This document shows positions 59,083 to 64,000 of a DNA stretch of 64,000 nt, piece by piece (position 1 is the first letter of the stretch; each line of letters starts with the position of its first letter). Source of the stretch: Alistipes sp. (GTDB taxonomy: Bacteria; Bacteroidota; Bacteroidia; Bacteroidales; Rikenellaceae). The notes beneath the pieces were generated by a model. It was not told the DNA's origin and did not search any database. It worked only from the letters and a program-made list of their open reading frames with translations. The translations under genes were made by a program, and so were the position numbers. The stretch spans positions 1 to 64,000 of the forward strand of contig JAIDUK010000006.1 of the NCBI GenBank assembly GCA_029060215.1. Direction: 5' to 3'.

Positions 59083-59285
59083 GCAGCCTTGTTCAGGGTT
59101 GCCGACATTCGGACATAAAGCGCATCGGCTTTACTTTCTTACTGATGAAACTTGGCGGTTTTTGAAGGTGTAGGAGTAGCAAGGTTGGTGCTCGCGTCGT
59201 TTTTCGGCGTGGGCATTCGTATCGTTCTCTACACCGGGTACGCCAAGACCTCATCAGTGGTTCGTGCGAAGTGCTCGCGCTTTTT
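59083..59285 (+). ncRNA. Unannotated structured small RNA, rod-like (6S-like / Bacteroidales-1-like is speculative)
   Basis: Nested helices ACTGATGA/TCATCAGT, CTTGGCG/CGCCAAG, GGTGTAG/CTACACC and apical 11-bp hairpin TGCTCGCGTCG-ttttt-CGGCGTGGGCA; followed by terminator GTGCGA-agtgc-TCGCGC-TTTTT; 5' end inferred from TACCTTTG. Confidence 0.7.
59264..59285 (+). terminator. Intrinsic terminator of the structured small RNA
   Basis: GTGCGA/TCGCGC stem followed by TTTTT. Confidence 0.65.
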
Positions 59286-59320
59286 GTTGTCCGGGAAACG
59301 ATGAACCTGATCCGAATTCT

Positions 59321-60502
59321 ATGAAGTTTTCCGTTTGTTTGCTGGCCCTCGCTTGTTTGTGGGCGCCCGGCCGTTCCCTCGCCGCGCAGCGCGACAGTCT
59401 CGGCCACGGCCGGTTGGCCATCGCCGCGGTTCCGTTGGTTTTGGGCGGTGCCGCCATGACTTTTTGCGACCGCGATTTCCGCGAGTTGCGCAATAGTTAC
59501 GCCGTCGGGTTCCGTCACGACTACGACGATTATCTCCAGTACGCTCCCTTGGCTTTGACTTGGGGATTGAAGGCTTGCGGCGTTAAGAGCCGCAGTTCTT
59601 GGGGGCGGATGATCGTTTCCAACGCGTTTTCCGCCGCCGTGATGGCCGCTTCGGTCAATTCGCTCAAATATTCCGTGCGGGTCGAGCGGCCCGACGGTTC
59701 CACCCGCAATTCCTTTCCGTCGGGCCATGCCGCCACAGCTTTCATGGCGGCCGCCATCCTTCATAAGGAGTACGGCCATCGCAGTCCGTGGTTCAGCGTC
59801 GGGGGTTATGCGGCCGCCGCCGCTACCGGCATCACCCGTCAGCTCAACAACCGCCATTGGATGAGCGACATCTTGGTCGGTGCCGGCATCGGTATTCTTT
59901 CCGTCGAGTTGGGCTATTTCTTCGCCGATTTGATTTACCGCGACCGGGGGCTCTCGGTTCTCGACATGCCCGCCGAGTTCGATAGGTTGCGGCGGCCGTC
60001 GTTTTTGTCGTTGCACGTCGGGGCCGCCGCTGCTTTGGGCAGTTATTCGGTGTTGTCCGGCCATGAGGTCCGTTTCGCCGCCGGTCCGGTGGCCGGGATC
60101 CGGGGTGCTTGGTTCGCTACGCCTTACGTCGGGGTCGGCGGGCGTCTCGGGGTCGGCAGCATGCGGTTGGCCATCGATGCCGCGACACAGGACGAGGCGC
60201 AGTACAGTGCTTCGGTCTCTGCCGGGCCTTGTTTTTCCTATCCCCTCACGGATCGTTGCGCTGTCGGGTCGCATTTGTCCGGCGGGTACGAGTATTTCAA
60301 GCGGATGCGCAGTTCGGTCGGCGACTTGGGCGATCGCGGCGGTGCGTCGATCGGCACCGGACTTTCCGTCACTTGCCTTGTCTCCACCGGTTTCGGCGTC
60401 CGCTTCGCGGTCGATTACGACATCGTCTCGCCCGTGTTGCGCGGGTCGGCCGAGTGGTTGCATAAGTTGACCGTCGGCATGGAAGTCTGCACGCTTTTCT
60501 GA
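59321..60502 (+). CDS. PAP2 family phosphatase with C-terminal barrel-like domain
   Basis: Signal peptide; KYSVRVERPDGSTRNSFPSGHAATAFMAA and LNNRHWMSDILVGAGIG (PAP2 motifs); C-terminal about 180 aa of amphipathic beta strands ending in TVGMEVCTLF. Confidence 0.85.
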   Translation: MKFSVCLLALACLWAPGRSLAAQRDSLGHGRLAIAAVPLVLGGAAMTFCDRDFRELRNSYAVGFRHDYDDYLQYAPLALTWGLKACGVKSRSSWGRMIVSNAFSAAVMAASVNSLKYSVRVERPDGSTRNSFPSGHAATAFMAAAILHKEYGHRSPWFSVGGYAAAAATGITRQLNNRHWMSDILVGAGIGILSVELGYFFADLIYRDRGLSVLDMPAEFDRLRRPSFLSLHVGAAAALGSYSVLSGHEVRFAAGPVAGIRGAWFATPYVGVGGRLGVGSMRLAIDAATQDEAQYSASVSAGPCFSYPLTDRCAVGSHLSGGYEYFKRMRSSVGDLGDRGGASIGTGLSVTCLVSTGFGVRFAVDYDIVSPVLRGSAEWLHKLTVGMEVCTLF

Positions 60503-60513
60503 TTTCCAGTCAT

Positions 60514-60545
60514 AAAAAAACAGCCGCTTTCGAGCGGCTGTTTTT
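60514..60545. terminator. Bidirectional terminator between PAP2 and M16 genes
   Basis: AAAAAAACAGCCGCT-ttcg-AGCGGCTGTTTTT. Confidence 0.9.
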
Positions 60546-60564
60546 GTTCGTGTCGGCAGGGGTT

Positions 60565-63393
60565 TTATTCTGCCTGTTCCGGGCGCATGATTACCTTCAC
60601 GAGGTTCCCGTCTTCAAGAATCTTCTTCGCCATGGTTTGTACGTCGGCGTTGGTCAGGTCGCGCAGCGCCTTTTCGTAGTCGGCCAGATAGTCGGCGCCC
60701 GAAGTGTACTTCGATTGGATGTAGCGCATCCATTGGTTGTTTTGTTCAAGGCTGTTCTTCCAGCTCTTGAGCATGAATTCGCGGTTCTTCTCGATGTCTT
60801 CGGTCAGCGGGCCTTCGGCGGCTATCTTCTCGATTTCCGCCATCACGATCTCCAGCAGTTCGTCGGCCATCTCTTCGTTGGTGTCGAATGCGATGTGCAT
60901 TTTGTAGCTCTCCTGCGGGAGATATTCGGCTCCGCCGTATACCTGTACGCCGTAGGTGCCGCCTTTCTCTTCGCGGATCGAGATCAGATAGCGCGAGTCG
61001 AGCGCCTGCGTCAGGAACGTCAGGGCCAGCCGGTTCTTGAACGTGTAGGGCATCTGGCCCGAGAACAGGTAGTGTACCGATACCTTGGGTTGCTGCATCG
61101 CCGTGCGGAAGTCTCCGGTCGTTTCGCCCGTTACCGGTGCGCTGTGGTCGTCGATGGCTTTCGTCTTGGTTTTGGCTGTGGGCAGCGAGCCGATGTATTT
61201 CTCAACCAGCGGCTTGAGCGTCTCCATGTCTACGTTGCCTACGAAGGTGAACGTGAAGTCGTTGGCGTTGCGATAGAGTTTGTCATGGATAAGGGGCAGC
61301 AGTTCGAACCGGAAGCCGTCCATCGTCTTCGCGGTCGTCACTTGGCGGCGGGGATTGTGGCCGTAGGCTACGTCCATGAAGCGTTTTTGCATCACGAAGT
61401 CGGGGTTCGATTCGGCGTTCTCCAGTTGCGAGCGCAGCATCTTCGTCAGCGTCGCGTAGTCCGTCTCGTCGTAGCGCGGTTGTACGAAGTTCAGATAGAG
61501 CAGTTGGAGCATCGTCTCTACGTCCTTGGGCGAGCATACTCCGTTGATGCCGGTCTGATAGTTGTCTGCATTGAGTTCTACCGATGCCGAGATTCCTGCC
61601 AGTTGCTTGCGCAGTTCCGTGGCCGAGAATTTGCCCGTTCCCATCATCGAGTTGTAGACGGGCAGCCATTCGGCCATCAGCAGTTCTTCGTCGGTCAGGA
61701 TCGAGAGGCCGCCTTCCGCTATGGCGTTCATGCGTACTTCGTCGGCTTTGTAGGTCGTGGGTTTCACCACGATCTTCACTCCGTTCTTCAGCGTCCATTC
61801 CGTCGTGCCGTAGGCCGCGTCTTCCGTCGTTTTCTTCACCGGCGAGCCTTTCAGTTTCGTCTCCGCAGGCAGCAGGGGTTCTTTCACCGCCGTGTCTTCG
61901 TAGGCTTCCAGTTCCGAGGCCGCCACCCGGTCGCGGATGGCCAGTATTTCGGCTTCGGTCGGGGTTTCAAGCCCTTCTTTTTCGGGTGCCGTGACGGCTA
62001 TGACTTGGTTCTTCGGCGTGATCAGTTGGTGAGCGACTGCGTTCACCGTGTTCACGTCGATCGATTTCAGCAGCATGCTGTCGATGCGCCATTCGGTTTC
62101 GGCGGCAGGCATGGGGGTGTTCTTGCTGAAGTTCGACAGGTAGGTGCGTACGTATTCGCCGTTGGTGCGGTCGTTGCGGTTGGTGTATTTGCGTTCCGCA
62201 CTGCGCAGCAGGTCGTTCTGGGCGCGTTCGAATTCGCCTTGCGTGAATCCGAAGCGGCGGATCTTTTCCATCTCGCCGTAGAGTGCTTCGAAGCCTTCCG
62301 GGAGTTTGCCGTCCTGCGTCATCGCAATGAATACCGTCAGGTTCATCGTCGGGATCACGCCCAAGATGTCGCCCGCGCTCATGCCCGCACCGAGGAACGG
62401 GGCGTCGGGTTGCATCGCGATTTCTTGCAGCCGGGCGTTGGTCATCGTCGTCATGTAGGCTTGCGCTACGTCCAGCATTTCGGCTTGCAGCGTGTTGTTC
62501 AGTTCTTTGGGCAGCGCTTCGCGTTTGATGAACAGTTGGACGCGCGAGCCTTGCATTTCCGGGTCGGTCGTGATGCTCACGATCGGGGCTTCGTTGTCGG
62601 GTACTGCGATCCGTTCCTTGTGCGAGGCGTCCGTTTCCGGGGCCGGAATGTCGTTCATCAGGTTCTTCACCTTCGCTTCGACCGCGTCTACATCCACGTC
62701 GCCTACAACGATTACCGCTTGGTAGTCAGGGCGGTACCATTGGTGGTAGAAGTCGCGCAGCACTTGGTGGTCGAAGCTCTTCAGGTAGTCGAGATAGCCG
62801 ATCAGGTTGCGGTGTTCGTACTTCGTGCCTTTGCCCAGCGCCTTGATCATCGCCATCATCGAGCGCCATTGGGCTCCGTCGCGGGTGCGGAGTTCTTCGC
62901 AGATCACACCGCGTTCCGAGTCGATTTCGTCGCCTTCCAGCGCTATGAAGTGCGACCAGTCGTGCAGGATCAGCAGCGCCGAGTCGATCACTCCTTCGCG
63001 CAGCGTCGGCACGTCCTTGATCTGGTAGGTCGTCTGGTCCCAGCCCGTCGAGGCGTTCAGGTTGTAGCCGAATTTCACGCCCACGGTCTCCAAATACTCC
63101 GTCAGCATCTTGCCCGGCAGGTTCTTCGTGCCGTTGAAGGCCATGTGTTCGAGGAAGTGGGCCAGACCTTGTTGGTCGTCGTTTTCCTGAATCGCGCCTA
63201 CATCGTGCAGGATGTAGAAGTCGGCTTGTCCCTTCGGTTTTTCGTTGTGGCGGATGTAGTAGGTCATGCCGTTTTCCAGCTTGCCCGTGCGCACCGCTTC
63301 GTCGGCCGGTATCGGGGTCATCATGCCCGGTTGGGCCGCCATGTTCCCTGCGGTCAGGACCGCAAGAAGCAGGAACATCAGTTTTTTCTTCAT
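60565..63393 (-). CDS. M16 (insulinase/pitrilysin) family metallopeptidase
   Basis: HFLEHMAFNG (HxxEH zinc motif), two M16 half-repeats, signal peptide MKKKLMFLLLAVLTAGNMAAQ. Confidence 0.95.
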   Translation of the reverse strand: MKKKLMFLLLAVLTAGNMAAQPGMMTPIPADEAVRTGKLENGMTYYIRHNEKPKGQADFYILHDVGAIQENDDQQGLAHFLEHMAFNGTKNLPGKMLTEYLETVGVKFGYNLNASTGWDQTTYQIKDVPTLREGVIDSALLILHDWSHFIALEGDEIDSERGVICEELRTRDGAQWRSMMAMIKALGKGTKYEHRNLIGYLDYLKSFDHQVLRDFYHQWYRPDYQAVIVVGDVDVDAVEAKVKNLMNDIPAPETDASHKERIAVPDNEAPIVSITTDPEMQGSRVQLFIKREALPKELNNTLQAEMLDVAQAYMTTMTNARLQEIAMQPDAPFLGAGMSAGDILGVIPTMNLTVFIAMTQDGKLPEGFEALYGEMEKIRRFGFTQGEFERAQNDLLRSAERKYTNRNDRTNGEYVRTYLSNFSKNTPMPAAETEWRIDSMLLKSIDVNTVNAVAHQLITPKNQVIAVTAPEKEGLETPTEAEILAIRDRVAASELEAYEDTAVKEPLLPAETKLKGSPVKKTTEDAAYGTTEWTLKNGVKIVVKPTTYKADEVRMNAIAEGGLSILTDEELLMAEWLPVYNSMMGTGKFSATELRKQLAGISASVELNADNYQTGINGVCSPKDVETMLQLLYLNFVQPRYDETDYATLTKMLRSQLENAESNPDFVMQKRFMDVAYGHNPRRQVTTAKTMDGFRFELLPLIHDKLYRNANDFTFTFVGNVDMETLKPLVEKYIGSLPTAKTKTKAIDDHSAPVTGETTGDFRTAMQQPKVSVHYLFSGQMPYTFKNRLALTFLTQALDSRYLISIREEKGGTYGVQVYGGAEYLPQESYKMHIAFDTNEEMADELLEIVMAEIEKIAAEGPLTEDIEKNREFMLKSWKNSLEQNNQWMRYIQSKYTSGADYLADYEKALRDLTNADVQTMAKKILEDGNLVKVIMRPEQAE

Positions 63394-63422
63394 ATGCGTT
63401 TTGTTTTGTGGAAGTTGTCGGT

Positions 63423-63650
63423 TCATTGCGTCGGCGCGTCGGGTCGGTCGGCGCGGTATTCGATGATGTCTCCCGGTTGGCATTCCAGTTCGCGGCAGAT
63501 CGCTTCGAGGGTCGAGAAGCGGATCGCCTTGGCCTTGCCGTTCTTCAGTATCGAGAGGTTGGCCGGGGTGATCTCCACGCGTTCGGCCAGTTCGCCGAGC
63601 GACATTTTGCGGCGGGCCATCATCACGTCTATGTTGATGATTATAGCCAT
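63423..63650 (-). CDS. Small HTH (XRE/YozG-like) transcriptional regulator
   Basis: 75 aa; MSLGELAERVEITPANLSILKNGKAKAIRFSTLEAICRELECQPGDIIEY. Confidence 0.9.
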   Translation of the reverse strand: MAIIINIDVMMARRKMSLGELAERVEITPANLSILKNGKAKAIRFSTLEAICRELECQPGDIIEYRADRPDAPTQ

Positions 63651-63691
63651 TTCCCCCCCCCTTTCAGTTCGTTATTGATTGTCATGGTGCG

Positions 63692-64000
63692 TCAGATCGT
63701 TAGTTTCTGTTCTTCGCTCAGGTTCTGGCCGATGGCGAATACTTCCGCCGCAAAGATGATCAGTATGCCGATGATGATCGTCGAGTAGGAGAGGTGGAGC
63801 GCCGTGTCTACCGTGTAGGGGCTTTCTGCCAGCAGTTCGGCCGCACGGCGGTTCATCGTCCAGCCTACCAGCCCGTCCGTCAGTTCCGTCAGGATGGCCA
63901 GTGCGCCGATGGCTCGCAGATACCATACGTTGCGTTTGTCCAGCGTGCGTTCTTCGCGGATCGAGCGGCGCACCGAGTTTATTATCAGGAACATCAGTAC
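63692..64000 (-). CDS. DUF2975-like membrane protein, probably continuing past the window edge
   Basis: TM helices, FAIGQNLSEEQKLTI C-terminus; usual partner of YozG-like HTH; 5' end not in window. Confidence 0.75.
   Translation of the reverse strand, partial: VLMFLIINSVRRSIREERTLDKRNVWYLRAIGALAILTELTDGLVGWTMNRRAAELLAESPYTVDTALHLSYSTIIIGILIIFAAEVFAIGQNLSEEQKLTI

Noticed and set aside
60544-63678. 1044-aa plus-strand ORF
   Set aside because: Antisense shadow of the M16 peptidase gene.
1-64000. CRISPR array, prophage, transposase or integrase
   Set aside because: No regularly spaced repeats and no recognisable phage, transposase or recombinase ORFs in the track.

Overview
64 kb window from a high-GC Bacteroidota genome. 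Bacteroidales, plausibly Rikenellaceae/Alistipes-like, is an inference from gene content, TAnnTTTG promoters and high GC; I did no search. Main blocks: (1) tRNA-Ser(GCT). (2) A pectin/rhamnogalacturonan polysaccharide-utilization locus (PUL) in two arms: a + arm (STN-esterase fusion, DUF4861, GH28, CE12-CE8 fusion, hybrid two-component regulator, GH105) and a - arm (DUF5123-like lipoprotein, SusD, SusC, Fn3-PL1 pectate lyase). (3) Between the arms, a cassette on the - strand: a C39-like/thioredoxin membrane protein, a DUF3244-like small secreted protein and a TPR membrane regulator. (4) sufBCDS, tmk and a DoxX/BT_3928-like gene. (5) An RND efflux operon. (6) OsmC, and a TPR / outer-membrane barrel pair. 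(7) SRP RNA divergent from mltG. (8) A DUF4199-GT2-DUF4293 operon. (9) A probable nucleic-acid acquisition locus: DUF5689-like lipoprotein, surface DNA/RNA endonuclease, EEP nuclease, TonB receptor, DUF5689 lipoprotein. (10) An unannotated structured ncRNA with its own promoter and terminator, PAP2-barrel fusion, M16 peptidase, HTH/DUF2975 pair. Most notable new observations: a near-identical 24-bp operator placed exactly 23 bp before the -7 box of both the GH28 and PL1 promoters, with a G9 tract in one spacer; a C9 tract inside the PUL regulator gene; the ~200-nt ncRNA at 59.1-59.3 kb; and the SusD-less nuclease/TonB/DUF5689 locus. All family calls come from reading the translated ORFs; no database search was run.
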